This document shows positions 37,265 through 45,874 of a stretch of 64,000 nt of DNA, in pieces. The notes beneath the pieces were generated by a model that saw nothing but the letters and a program-made list of their open reading frames with translations, was not told the DNA's origin and did no database searches. The position numbers were made by a program, and so were the translations under genes. Origin of the DNA: Chryseobacterium gleum (GTDB taxonomy: Bacteria; Bacteroidota; Bacteroidia; UBA10329); the NCBI GenBank assembly GCA_945903645.1, contig CAMDOM010000006.1:1-64000 (forward strand), read 5' to 3'. Numbering within the stretch: position 1 is the stretch's first letter; the number at the start of each line of letters is the position of its first letter.

Positions 37265-40183
37265 ATGAACATGAAAGTTACAGTTTGGAGCGCATTTACA
37301 GCGCTAACGTTGCTACTCGGAATTACCACAACCAACGCGCAATGTCCGGACTGCGTTATAGACGCCCAATGCGGGGTGGGCATCAACCCAATAGCCCCAA
37401 CCCTTTGCCCTGCGGCTTTGCCAAACGGCATCCAAGGCCAACCCTACGACCAAAACCTTACCTTCTTTATGCCGCGCGATTTTACAGATGCGGGCTCGGG
37501 TCAGTCGGTTACGCTCAATTCTATTACTGTGACCCAAATTACGGGAATGCCGCAAGGGCTTTCATTTACTTGCAACAACCCTGGTTGTGCATACACCGTA
37601 ACCAGCGACCCACTTACCCAGCGTGGCTGCGTGAAAATATGCGGCACTCCATTGGTGCCCGGCAACTACAACGTGTTGGTATCCGTTGTTGCTAACGTGA
37701 ATACGCCCATCGGCATCATCAATCAGCCCAGCGGATTTACCATTCCATTAACGATAGAGCCTGCACCAGGAGGCAACTGCTGTTTTAGCTACAACCCACC
37801 ATCGGCTTGCGGTGAAATGGATGTGACCTACAGCGCGCTATTCAATTTCGAGCCGTTGCAACCCACAGAATATTCATGGGATTTTGGTGGAGGTAATACT
37901 AGCACGGTACAAAACCCACCAGTGCAGAGCTATACCGCTGCTGGTGATTATATAACTGCGCTTACTACAACGGTTTACAATTATGTAGTTACCGATGCCA
38001 CCTTCACAGCCACAGGCGCAAACTGGTGTGGCGATATTGAAGAGATTTCGTTCATTGGTGTATGTCAAGGTGCTCCAGACCCCTATTTTACTTTTTCAAA
38101 TGGCAATCTAAACTCCACTTCGACAGTGGTGAGTAATAATCTGAACGCTACGTGGAGCAATCTCAATTTGGTGTTGGAGAATAACGTGTTTACCCTCCAG
38201 TTCTTTGATGACGATGGCACGTCTGCCGATGACAATCTTGGAATTATCTCGCAAAACGTTACCGCTCCGGGCACATTTAGCTTTAGCACTTTTGTGAATA
38301 ATGCTCAGGAGGGTTTTGGCACTGTAACCGTGGCTTTGGTGGTAGATACGGTGTATCAAACCCAAGATACGGTGTCTGTTTATCCAGTACCTGCAGTACC
38401 TGCAATCACCTTTACACCCGGCCCAGCAGTATGTACGGGAGATTCTATATTGGTTTCAGGACCTGTTGGCCCATATCAATACCAATGGCTGCGCAGCGAA
38501 ACGTTTGAATCTGATTCTATCGCCATCTGGGTAAATCAAACCGATTATTACAGCCTTCGCATCATCGACACTACGTATTTCTGTCAATCGCAAACAGACT
38601 CATTCCTAGTGCAGGTGTTGCCTTTCCCCAATCTTCCTGTCATTACCTACAATAATGCTACTGCAGAATTGGAGATTACCAACAACTCGTCAAACTATGA
38701 TGTAACATGGACAGAGGATGGCGTAATTCTTCCGAATGAAACAGGAAATACGCTCGGCAATTTGGCTTCTAGCGGCCCATTTGCCGCCACATTTACAAAC
38801 GATGGAGGTTGTTTTGCCACTTCGCTTCCGTTCTCGTTGTGCTTGCCCGGCAGCACCGATGCGTTTGAAACAGACACGGTATGTTGCGGAGACACGCTAA
38901 ACCTTAGCGCTTCTGGGTTTACATTGAACCCGTTCTCTACCATTGCATGGGCCATTACGCCTGAGGCAGATGGGCCAGTAACGAACCAGCAAGAAGTGGA
39001 TGCGGCAAATGCTGCAGGACATGTGTTGGGCATTAGCAGCTTAGGTGCTGCTACAACCTTTGTTCGGAGCTGTCCAACCTTGGCAGATAGCACTTTAAAC
39101 GGTGACTTTTGGGTAACTCCTTTTGCCATCGAAGACCCGAATGTTGTTCCATTTACCTACGATACTTTGGTGGGTTGCCGTCCGCGTGCAGAAATTTGTC
39201 CTGTGTTGAGTGCCGCAGATGATGGCTGGGAATTGTTTCCTATGATATTCACGTTCCCTGACGGCTCGCAGTTAAATGCAAACGATGCTATCGCATTTGG
39301 TCTTCCTATCAATCAACAATTGATTGATTTTGCGGGAGGTTTGCCTTGCATTAACCTTACTAGCCTTTTTGCAGGAAATCCAAATGGATTGTGGAGCGTT
39401 ACAATTACCAACACGGGCACCACCGCCTTGACTATGGTTGTGCCCGACTTTGTTGCCATCAACTATGCCGATACCTGCACGTTAATTACAGAAGATGAAG
39501 TGTACTTGATTACGGGGGTTACGCTAACAGCAAATCCGGGAGCAACAGTTTCCTACGATTTTTACATTCCACCATTGCCAAGTGGATTCCCATTGGTTAA
39601 TGATAATTGTGCAGCATTTGGAGACCCAAAGTTGATAACCTTCGCCAATTGCTATCCTGAACTTACCAGCAGCCTAACGGTTACCGGAACGGTGCAGAAC
39701 TCCACAAGTGGCATTTCACCCAATGTTTATATTGACGTGAGTGTAATTGGTGGAACAACGCCTTATAGCTACTTATGGGCAGATGGACCAACTACCGAAG
39801 ACCGCTTCAACCTAGCGCCAGGCACGTATTCCATTACTGTTACAGACGCGCTTGGATTGGTTGGAACAGGTTCTTGGACCGTTACTGGCCCGGGAGTTGG
39901 CATTGCTGACGACCTCGAATTGCACGGCTTTGGTTTGGGAAGTGCTATTCCAAATCCATTTAATCAAAGCACAACAATCGTGTTCGAAAGTGCTAAAACA
40001 GGCAACTATACCTTTGAAGTGCGGGACCTTGCTGGAAGGCAAGTAGCGAGCATGGAGGTGAAAGCAAGTGCTGGCGGCAATCGCATTTTGTTTGATGGAA
40101 CATCTCTTGGCTCTGGAGTGTATACCTACTCGTTGGGCAATGGCAAAACCACCTTGACCAGCCGAATGATGGTGAGTCATTGA
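37265..40183 (+). CDS. Secreted PKD-domain protein with T9SS type A sorting domain
   Basis: Product of 972 residues. A signal peptide ends near TTNAQ (residue 26). The N-terminal domain is Cys-rich (CPDCVIDAQCG) and followed by a putative Ig-like module (GLSFTCNNPGC) and a PKD (YSWDFGGGNTS). The middle contains further beta-sandwich segments, including a proprotein-convertase P-like stretch (CINLTSLFAGNPNGLWSVTITN). An SprB-like repeat (IGGTTPYSYLWADG) precedes the C-terminal type A sorting domain (IPNPFNQSTTIVF, YTFEVRDLAGRQV, GVYTYSL, ending RMMVSH). It is the only type A substrate here; the others carry CHU_C. Surface adhesin or matrix protein by inference. Confidence 0.85.
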   Translation: MNMKVTVWSAFTALTLLLGITTTNAQCPDCVIDAQCGVGINPIAPTLCPAALPNGIQGQPYDQNLTFFMPRDFTDAGSGQSVTLNSITVTQITGMPQGLSFTCNNPGCAYTVTSDPLTQRGCVKICGTPLVPGNYNVLVSVVANVNTPIGIINQPSGFTIPLTIEPAPGGNCCFSYNPPSACGEMDVTYSALFNFEPLQPTEYSWDFGGGNTSTVQNPPVQSYTAAGDYITALTTTVYNYVVTDATFTATGANWCGDIEEISFIGVCQGAPDPYFTFSNGNLNSTSTVVSNNLNATWSNLNLVLENNVFTLQFFDDDGTSADDNLGIISQNVTAPGTFSFSTFVNNAQEGFGTVTVALVVDTVYQTQDTVSVYPVPAVPAITFTPGPAVCTGDSILVSGPVGPYQYQWLRSETFESDSIAIWVNQTDYYSLRIIDTTYFCQSQTDSFLVQVLPFPNLPVITYNNATAELEITNNSSNYDVTWTEDGVILPNETGNTLGNLASSGPFAATFTNDGGCFATSLPFSLCLPGSTDAFETDTVCCGDTLNLSASGFTLNPFSTIAWAITPEADGPVTNQQEVDAANAAGHVLGISSLGAATTFVRSCPTLADSTLNGDFWVTPFAIEDPNVVPFTYDTLVGCRPRAEICPVLSAADDGWELFPMIFTFPDGSQLNANDAIAFGLPINQQLIDFAGGLPCINLTSLFAGNPNGLWSVTITNTGTTALTMVVPDFVAINYADTCTLITEDEVYLITGVTLTANPGATVSYDFYIPPLPSGFPLVNDNCAAFGDPKLITFANCYPELTSSLTVTGTVQNSTSGISPNVYIDVSVIGGTTPYSYLWADGPTTEDRFNLAPGTYSITVTDALGLVGTGSWTVTGPGVGIADDLELHGFGLGSAIPNPFNQSTTIVFESAKTGNYTFEVRDLAGRQVASMEVKASAGGNRILFDGTSLGSGVYTYSLGNGKTTLTSRMMVSH

Positions 40184-40197
40184 GGGAAATGGATAGA

Positions 40198-40238
40198 TAA
40201 AAAAAGGGAGGTCTGATTGTTCAGACCTCCCTTTTTTT
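40198..40238. terminator. Strong bidirectional terminator
   Basis: A perfect stem of GGGAGGTCTGA and TCAGACCTCCC with a TTGT loop, flanked by A7 and T7. It separates the convergent type A substrate gene and the response regulator gene. Confidence 0.95.
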
Positions 40239-40929
40239 ATGCTACAAATTTGTAGCCCACACTTCGAATGGAGATGAAATGGCGCGGTTCGCTGGGCTTT
40301 TCTTCGAAGTATTTGCGGAAGGCCAAAATGAAATTGTCGATGGTGCGTGAGGTGGGATAGCTATCGTAACCCCACACGTTTTCTAAAATGAAATCGCGCG
40401 AAAGGACTTCGTTTCTCCGCTCCACAAACAGTTTTAGCAATCCCATTTCGCGCTGGGTCAATTGATGTTCCTTCCCTTTTCGGTCCATAATAATAAACGA
40501 CCGGAAGTTGATGCTGCAATTTCCAAACGAAAACACATCGATGTTAACGCGCTGCTCGGTGCTAGAGCGCTTCAGCAAAGCCTGCACCCGAAGTAGGAAC
40601 TCTTCCAAATTAAATGGCTTCACTAAGTAGTCGTCACCACCCACTTTTAACCCAAAAACGCGATCTTCTACAGCATTTTTAGCGGTTAGAAACAGGATGG
40701 GAACCCGTGTATTTTCTAGGCGAATGGTTTGGCAAATGGTGAATCCATCCACTTCGGGCAACATTACATCAAGAATCACGAGGTCGAATTTTCGTTGGCC
40801 AAACTCTTGTAAGGCCAATCTGCCATTGCCCACAGCAACAACCTCATAGCCATCAAGCTCGAGATTGAGCTTGATGATATCCTGCAAACTCTCTTCGTCT
40901 TCTACTAAAAGGATGCGCTTGGCTGACAC
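40237..40929 (-). CDS. OmpR/PhoB-family response regulator, no adjacent kinase
   Basis: Product of 230 residues from GTG 40929 (reads MSAKRILLVEDEE). The receiver domain is complete: acidic pair Asp11/Glu12, phospho-acceptor Asp54 in VILDVMLPEVDG, Thr82 and Lys104 in LVKPF. The C-terminal winged-helix DNA-binding domain (about 130-229) shows TQREMGLLKLFVERRNEVLSR and RTIDNFILAFRKYF. A longer frame from GTG 41001 would include a promoter-like box (CAACTTTG, minus strand, 40955-40962), so 40929 is preferred. No histidine kinase gene is adjacent, hence an orphan locus. Targets unknown. Confidence 0.88.
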   Translation of the reverse strand: MSAKRILLVEDEESLQDIIKLNLELDGYEVVAVGNGRLALQEFGQRKFDLVILDVMLPEVDGFTICQTIRLENTRVPILFLTAKNAVEDRVFGLKVGGDDYLVKPFNLEEFLLRVQALLKRSSTEQRVNIDVFSFGNCSINFRSFIIMDRKGKEHQLTQREMGLLKLFVERRNEVLSRDFILENVWGYDSYPTSRTIDNFILAFRKYFEEKPSEPRHFISIRSVGYKFVA

Positions 40930-40954
40930 GTGTGGCGTTTTAATGAACCGCTTA

Positions 40955-40962
40955 CAAAGTTG
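40955..40962 (-). promoter_or_regulatory. Candidate -7 box (CAACTTTG) for the response regulator
   Basis: One mismatch from TAnnTTTG, with TTG 16 nt further upstream. It ends 25 nt before the GTG at 40929. Confidence 0.35.
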
Positions 40963-41001
40963 CCTATTCTTACCATACCAATGTTGCGAAATACGAAACA
41001 C

Positions 41002-41009
41002 TAATTTTG
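41002..41009 (+). promoter_or_regulatory. -7 promoter box (TAATTTTG) for the polytopic membrane protein
   Basis: Exact TAnnTTTG match, 6 nt before the ATG at 41016. Confidence 0.5.
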
Positions 41010-41015
41010 GCCCAT

Positions 41016-42575
41016 ATGATGCAGGGAAATATCAAAGGAAACTATTCTGCTTGGCTTTATGCTTTTGCAATAGCTGTGGTGTTTCTATTCATTCGCGGCT
41101 ACTCCTTTAATGTGGGCGATCAGTCGGAACATCTGCCGCAAGTTTATCAGGCACTAGACCCAGAACTCTACACCAACGATTACTTCGTTCCAACATCGCA
41201 AACCCAATTCACGGTTCGCCATTTCTACGAACAATTGGTGGTGGCGATTGCTCAAACTATCGGGATAGAGTGGGGCGTGTTTCTATTCACTTTGCTGTCA
41301 ATTACCGTTTCGGCCTTTGCGTTTTATCAAATAGCGTGGGTATTTTTCAAACAGCGTTGGGCAGCATGGCTTTCTCCAGTATTTGTTTTGTTTGTGTTTT
41401 ACGGATTTACAGTTGGGGGCAATTGCATTACTTATAATATGCTCATTTCAAGCACGCTTGCCAAAGCATTGGCCAGTTTGGCTTTGCTTCTAGTGCTGTA
41501 TCGCAGATGGGCAATTGCTGGAGTATTATTAGGTGCGGCCTCGTTTTTCCAAGTTTTGGTAGGGCTTCAACTTATGTTAGTGCTCACATTGGTAATTCCG
41601 GTTATCGCCCTTGAAAAGCGTTGGTTGTCGCTGATAACGTGTTGGCTTGGATATTTGGCACTTGCATTGTTTGTTCTTATTCCAACGTTTGGGCAACAGT
41701 TTGGAACCGCAGCGCCTTATGATGCCGAGTTGTATTACGAAATCCTTTATCGTTTTCGGAATTATCATCACTATTTGCCGTCACTTTTCCCAGTAAATCA
41801 TTACATCAAGTTCATTGGAATTGGAATTGCTGGAATGGTCTCATTTTGGATTGTTAAACCATCACACCGCAATTTTTGCCTGTCGTTTGTTGCCGTGGCA
41901 TTTTTAGGAATGCTTGTGTATACCGTTGGATTAGAAGTGCTGCACCTCTCTTTTCTTGGGAAAATACAGTGGTTCAAAACCACCATTTGGATTGTGGCGT
42001 TTTGCGCAATTATGGTAGCTGGGTTGGCAAGTTTGGTAATGCAAAGCCTCGTGCCTTCTGAGCGAATTGCGAGCAGAATGCCATGGGTAAGTGCCGCCAT
42101 CGCGTTGGTTTTGTTGGTGATAATGGTTAATTCTGCATGGCTTCCTGCCCGCTTTGATGGCCAATACATGATAGGGAACCGCAGACTGACCGATTTGGAG
42201 CGTATGCACCAATGGATTTCAGTAAACACGGAGAAAACTGCTATAGTTCTAGTGTCGCCAGAGAACAGTAGTTTTTCTTGCCAAGCCCAGCGGTCTATGC
42301 CTATTCATTTTCATGCCATAATCCACGAGCCCGAGTTTATGCTTCCGTGGTATATAAAAATCGAGGAGATTTATGGAGTGGGATTAGATGAAATTTCCGA
42401 AACCAACGCGCGCGATTTGGCCACGCAGTTGTTCGAAACTCGAAACTATAACGGATATACCTACGAAATAAACTACCGCTTGGACAACGCAACTACCTGT
42501 AAATTTCAAAATGAACTTGGCGCTATTGTGCATCAAGAAGGGCCTTGGATTTTTAGTCGGTTTAAAGCCGAATGA
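41016..42575 (+). CDS. Polytopic membrane protein, possibly DUF6798/GT-C-like
   Basis: Product of 519 residues from ATG 41016 (41019 is an equal alternative; a TTG at 41007 lies inside the -7 box). About ten to twelve hydrophobic helices cover residues 10-380. Early loops hold conserved-looking acidic motifs (GDQSEHLPQVYQ, DPELYTNDYF) as in GT-C-type glycosyltransferases and related proteins. The C-terminal 140 residues are soluble (LERMHQWISVNTEKTAIVLVSPE, then HFHAIIHEPEFMLPWY), resembling DUF6798-like ends. Substrate unknown; a role in polysaccharide or glycolipid assembly is only a guess. It is divergent from the response regulator. Confidence 0.6.
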   Translation: MMQGNIKGNYSAWLYAFAIAVVFLFIRGYSFNVGDQSEHLPQVYQALDPELYTNDYFVPTSQTQFTVRHFYEQLVVAIAQTIGIEWGVFLFTLLSITVSAFAFYQIAWVFFKQRWAAWLSPVFVLFVFYGFTVGGNCITYNMLISSTLAKALASLALLLVLYRRWAIAGVLLGAASFFQVLVGLQLMLVLTLVIPVIALEKRWLSLITCWLGYLALALFVLIPTFGQQFGTAAPYDAELYYEILYRFRNYHHYLPSLFPVNHYIKFIGIGIAGMVSFWIVKPSHRNFCLSFVAVAFLGMLVYTVGLEVLHLSFLGKIQWFKTTIWIVAFCAIMVAGLASLVMQSLVPSERIASRMPWVSAAIALVLLVIMVNSAWLPARFDGQYMIGNRRLTDLERMHQWISVNTEKTAIVLVSPENSSFSCQAQRSMPIHFHAIIHEPEFMLPWYIKIEEIYGVGLDEISETNARDLATQLFETRNYNGYTYEINYRLDNATTCKFQNELGAIVHQEGPWIFSRFKAE

Positions 42576-42668
42576 TTTCTAACATGATGGAATTACGTTT
42601 ATTAATTTAGCATAACTTGAAATAGAACGTTCAACTTTGCCTCATCAACCAACAAAAACCTATAACAA

Positions 42669-43304
42669 ATGAACATCAAGTAAAACATTTTTAGAATTGG
42701 TCGCTTAGCGCTTGTGGCAACGAAAACAGTCACAGTTATCGAAGTTGGATTTGGTATTCCTCATAAAGAAGTGATTTTTGGAGTAGGTGTTGCAGTGTTT
42801 TTTGACGGGGTTGATTTTACTACTCGCCTTGATGCTGGCACAGTAACTAGCGAAGATACCTTGCTTTCCAGATTTCTAGATGGAACATATAGCACCTAGA
42901 GCACTACAAGTGCTACTGGTCTTGAATTCTTAGGAAATGTTAACTGGGATGTTTCTGGCGAAGGTGAAATCCCTGCATTTTCGCATACAGTGGATTGTGG
43001 ATTTCCAAATGTTGGGGCTATAACAAGCGATGAAACGGTTATACGTGCTGATGGATATACCGTCACTTTGAATGGAGGTATTTCCAATCCCGATTCTATT
43101 CAGTGGGTTGTAGGCGGTGAATCTTTTGGAGTTACTGGCCCAATGAATTCACGCACATTTACCGCTGCCGAGCTAAGTGCATTGCAAGCAGGTCCGAGCA
43201 TTATTCAAGTTGCTCCGTACAATATTGATTCAGCTATGAAAAGTGGTAAAAAATTCCATTTCATTAACCAAATGGTTGTAACGAAATCGGTTACAGTAGA
43301 ATAA
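42669..43304 (+). pseudogene. Exported-protein pseudogene with two in-frame stop codons
   Basis: A single reading frame runs from ATG 42669 to TAA 43302-43304, interrupted only by TAA at 42681-42683 (after MNIK) and TAG at 42897-42899. The N-terminus around the first stop reads MNIK-stop-NIFRIGRLALVAT, the pattern of a signal peptide whose second Lys (AAA) became TAA. The part after the second stop is an Ig-like segment (ADGYTVTLNGGISNPDSIQW, AAELSALQAGPSIIQVAPYN). There is no frameshift, so decay looks recent. A degraded -33/-7 pair (TTTA, 22 nt, CAACTTTG at 42632-42639) and an intact terminator remain. Alternative: two independent short ORFs, which is less likely. Confidence 0.65.
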
Positions 43305-43325
43305 CTTTTTGGTTGACGCGATGAG

Positions 43326-43359
43326 GGCCGATTTTCGAAAGAGAATCGGCCTTTTTTGT
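43326..43359 (+). terminator. Terminator after the pseudogene
   Basis: GCCGATT and AATCGGC form a 7-bp stem followed by CTTTTTTG. Its T-run overlaps the -33 TTTG of the pdxH promoter. Confidence 0.8.
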
Positions 43360-43388
43360 TTTTAGGAGTTTCGGCTTGTCTATCTTTG
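43355..43388 (+). promoter_or_regulatory. Promoter of pdxH
   Basis: TTTG at 43355-43358 and TATCTTTG at 43381-43388 with a 22-nt spacer, the best -33/-7 pair in the window. An AGAGGA stretch at 43395-43400 could act as a ribosome-binding site for ATG 43408. Confidence 0.65.
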
Positions 43389-43407
43389 AGCATCAGAGGA
43401 ATGTGAA

Positions 43408-44064
43408 ATGAGCTTGGAAGAAGTACGTAATTACATCAACAGTATTCGAAGAGATTTCGCCAATAGACCATTGGACGAATCGGGTTTGCTTAGCGATCCT
43501 TTTAACCAATTTGCACAATGGATGGAAGAGGCCGTGAATAGCCAAATCTTGGATCCTTATGCCATGTGTGTTTCTACTGTTGGCAACGATTTATGGCCAT
43601 CATCGCGCATTGTTTATCTCCGTGATGTTGCCGAAGATGGTTTTGTGTTTTATACCAATTACGATAGCCACAAGGCAAAAGACATAGCCCAGAATCCATT
43701 TGCTGCCATCAATTTTCATTGGTCAGAATTGGAACGTCAAGTGAGGATAGAAGGTGGTGTTAGTAAGATTACGGAGGATAAAAGTGATGCCTATTGGGCC
43801 AGTCGTCCGCGCGAAAGTCAAGTAAGTGCGTGGATGAGCGAGCAAAGTCAATCTGTGGGTAGCCGCGAGGAACTCGAGTTACGAAAAAGTGCCATTCTAC
43901 AACGATTTGAAGGTGTTGAAATACCACGTCCTAACCATTGGGGAGGTTATGTTGTAGTGCCAGATCGGGTTGAGTTTTGGCAAGGAAGACCAAACAGATT
44001 GCACGATAGATTGGTCTATTTGAAGCAGACAAACCATTGGAAAATTATTCGGCTAAATCCGTAG
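43408..44064 (+). CDS. pdxH: Pyridoxamine/pyridoxine 5'-phosphate oxidase
   Basis: Product of 218 residues, normal for PdxH. FMN and substrate motifs are present: SSRIVYLRDV, FYTNYDSHKAKD, RQVRIEGG, SRPRESQVSAWMS, PRPNHWGGY and the C-terminal EFWQGRPNRLHDR. The enzyme oxidises pyridoxamine or pyridoxine 5'-phosphate to pyridoxal 5'-phosphate using FMN and O2, in the cytoplasm. It is a single-gene unit with its own promoter, converging on the tetR gene 11 bp downstream. Confidence 0.95.
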   Translation: MSLEEVRNYINSIRRDFANRPLDESGLLSDPFNQFAQWMEEAVNSQILDPYAMCVSTVGNDLWPSSRIVYLRDVAEDGFVFYTNYDSHKAKDIAQNPFAAINFHWSELERQVRIEGGVSKITEDKSDAYWASRPRESQVSAWMSEQSQSVGSREELELRKSAILQRFEGVEIPRPNHWGGYVVVPDRVEFWQGRPNRLHDRLVYLKQTNHWKIIRLNP

Positions 44065-44075
44065 TAACAGATAGT

Positions 44076-44687
44076 CTATTTTGCAGGTTGACGTGCTAGA
44101 ATTCCATAAAAGCGCATCTTGAAATAACTTTCGAAAGCATCTTTAAGATTGATGCCTTTTTTGGTTAGAAATTCAGGATTGGTAAGGGCGTCAAAAAAAA
44201 GTTCATCGCTAAGTACAAGAATATCCGTGTCCAAATCTTCGAAAACACCAACTGCAATGCCCTCGGTATAAAACCGCTTGAGTACGTGAAGCGCGAATTC
44301 TTTGAACCCATTAATGAGATGCCACAAGTCAGGGTAAATCTCCTTTAAGTCTGCCAGAAATAAATTGCTCACATCACCCAAATGACGTGATATAGAAGCG
44401 ACTGCAAGAACATAACGATCTATATAACTCTTTTCTTCGTCTACCAAAATTGTTTCAAAGTGCCGTAAATCGTCCAGTTTTTGGAGAATGGCAATCGAGA
44501 CAATTTCCTTGTGCGATTCGAAATGCTTGTATACCGTGGCTTTTGATTTCCCCAAAGCCTTGGCCATTTCATCCATAGAAACGGCTCTAATTCCTTGCTC
44601 TTGCAAAAGAGGATAGAGTGCCTTTGCCCAAGCTTGTCGCTTCTTAGGGTCTCGTATTCGTTCCTTCTCTAGTGATTGCCTTCCCAT
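44076..44687 (-). CDS. TetR-family transcriptional regulator
   Basis: Product of 203 residues from ATG 44687. The N-terminal helix-turn-helix (about 21-60) has the family pattern YPLLQEQGIRAVSMDEMAKALGKSKATVYKHF in pieces. The C-terminal ligand domain is all-helical and divergent. It is transcribed away from the alkane monooxygenase gene and an inverted repeat lies between them, so it probably represses that gene and itself. An alkane or fatty-acid-type inducer is a plausible guess. A TTG extension to 44696 lies inside the -7 box and is rejected. Confidence 0.88.
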   Translation of the reverse strand: MGRQSLEKERIRDPKKRQAWAKALYPLLQEQGIRAVSMDEMAKALGKSKATVYKHFESHKEIVSIAILQKLDDLRHFETILVDEEKSYIDRYVLAVASISRHLGDVSNLFLADLKEIYPDLWHLINGFKEFALHVLKRFYTEGIAVGVFEDLDTDILVLSDELFFDALTNPEFLTKKGINLKDAFESYFKMRFYGILARQPAK

Positions 44688-44693
44688 CGGCAA

Positions 44694-44701
44694 CAAATAT
44701 A
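44694..44701 (-). promoter_or_regulatory. -7 promoter box (TATATTTG) for the tetR-type gene
   Basis: Exact TAnnTTTG on the minus strand, 6 nt before the ATG at 44687 and 2 bp from one operator half-site. Confidence 0.5.
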
Positions 44702-44703
44702 GT

Positions 44704-44731
44704 GTAAACTTTTATTCAACATATAGTTTAC
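44704..44731. promoter_or_regulatory. Candidate operator for the TetR-type regulator
   Basis: GTAAACT (44704-44710) and AGTTTAC (44725-44731) are perfect inverted copies whose starts are 21 bp apart, two helical turns. One half-site abuts the tetR -7 box; the other overlaps the expected -33 region of the alkane monooxygenase promoter. Confidence 0.55.
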
Positions 44732-44747
44732 TTTTGAAAAACATTCC

Positions 44748-44755
44748 TACATTCG
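44748..44755 (+). promoter_or_regulatory. Candidate -7 box (TACATTCG) for the alkane monooxygenase
   Basis: TAnnTTCG-type box 30 nt before the ATG at 44786. TTTA at 44727-44730, inside the operator, lies 17 nt upstream and could be the -33 element. Confidence 0.4.
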
Positions 44756-44785
44756 CACCAAATTATTCACCAAAATCTCGTTGTC

Positions 44786-45856
44786 ATGAATTTCAGCGCT
44801 TTGCAATATCTTTTTGTTTATACGGTTCCTGTGGTTGGATTTCTGGGGTTTTTCAAGTTTGGAGCTTGGACATGGGCTGTCCCAATTTATGCCTACGGAA
44901 TTGTTCCTTTAGTAGAATTCTTAAGCAAAGGGTCTAAAGAGAACATGTCTAAGGCTGAGGAGGAAATTGCCAAGGATAGCCGAATTTACGATTGGATGGT
45001 ATACAGTATTGTCCCGTTGCAGTGGGCCATGTTTATCACCTTTATGTTTGTTATCCAAACTCCTGGATTGGCATGGTGGGAATACACCGGTCTCATAGTT
45101 TCTATGGGAATTGGTTGCGCAGCTTTTGGGATTAATGTGGCTCACGAACTTGGCCATAGACACAAATGGTATGAGCAATGGATGGCCAAGGCATTGCTAC
45201 TTACAGCCCAATACATGCATTTTTTTATCGAGCACAACAGAGGTCATCATAAAAATGTAAGCACCTCAGAAGATCCAGCGACATCTCGCTATGGCGAAGT
45301 TGTTTATACCTTTTGGTTCCGTTCCGTTATTATGGGATATATCTCTGCTTGGAAAATTGAACTAGAGCAATTGAAGCGCCAAGGCAAACCATGGTATCAC
45401 TACAGCAATGAAATGACGTTTTATGCTGTGGTCCAAGCTGGATTCTTGGTAGCTGTAGCTATGGTGTTTAATGTTCAGGTTATGGCTGCAGTTTTTGCAG
45501 CTTCGTGCATCGGTTTTCTTTTACTCGAAACGGTAAATTATATTGAGCACTACGGCTTAGCACGCCATAAGCGAGGCGACCGATATCAGCGCGTAATGCC
45601 TATTCACAGCTGGAATTCTGATCATCCCATGGGACGTTTGTTGTTATTTGAGCTTTCGCGCCATAGCGATCATCATTACATGGCAAGTCGCCCATATCAG
45701 GTGTTGCGTCATTTTGATGATTCTCCACAAATGCCGACCGGTTACCCAGGTATGATTGTATTAGCGCTTATTCCACCATTGTGGTTTGCGGTAATGAATC
45801 CGAGAGTGGATAAATTAAGGCAGCAGTATCCTGATGACTTGGCTGTTGCGGCCTGA
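44786..45856 (+). CDS. alkB: Alkane 1-monooxygenase, AlkB-type membrane diiron enzyme
   Basis: Product of 356 residues with about six membrane helices. The histidine boxes that bind the two irons are intact: HELGHRH (His120, His124), EHNRGHHKNV (His150, His154, His155), NYIEHYGL (His255 region) and SRHSDHH (His293, His296, His297). EDPATSRYGE and QMPTGYPGM are further AlkB landmarks. The family inserts oxygen at the terminal carbon of medium to long alkanes or related chains, with electrons from rubredoxin. No rubredoxin gene or fused rubredoxin domain is nearby. It is divergent from a TetR-type gene, its likely regulator. Confidence 0.88.
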   Translation: MNFSALQYLFVYTVPVVGFLGFFKFGAWTWAVPIYAYGIVPLVEFLSKGSKENMSKAEEEIAKDSRIYDWMVYSIVPLQWAMFITFMFVIQTPGLAWWEYTGLIVSMGIGCAAFGINVAHELGHRHKWYEQWMAKALLLTAQYMHFFIEHNRGHHKNVSTSEDPATSRYGEVVYTFWFRSVIMGYISAWKIELEQLKRQGKPWYHYSNEMTFYAVVQAGFLVAVAMVFNVQVMAAVFAASCIGFLLLETVNYIEHYGLARHKRGDRYQRVMPIHSWNSDHPMGRLLLFELSRHSDHHYMASRPYQVLRHFDDSPQMPTGYPGMIVLALIPPLWFAVMNPRVDKLRQQYPDDLAVAA

Positions 45857-45874
45857 ATTTGAAGGATAAATCCG

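Noticed and set aside
40930-41001. N-terminal extension of the response regulator to GTG 41001
   Set aside because: Receiver domains of this family begin a few residues before ILLVEDEE; the extension contains a promoter-like box and overlaps the divergent promoter.
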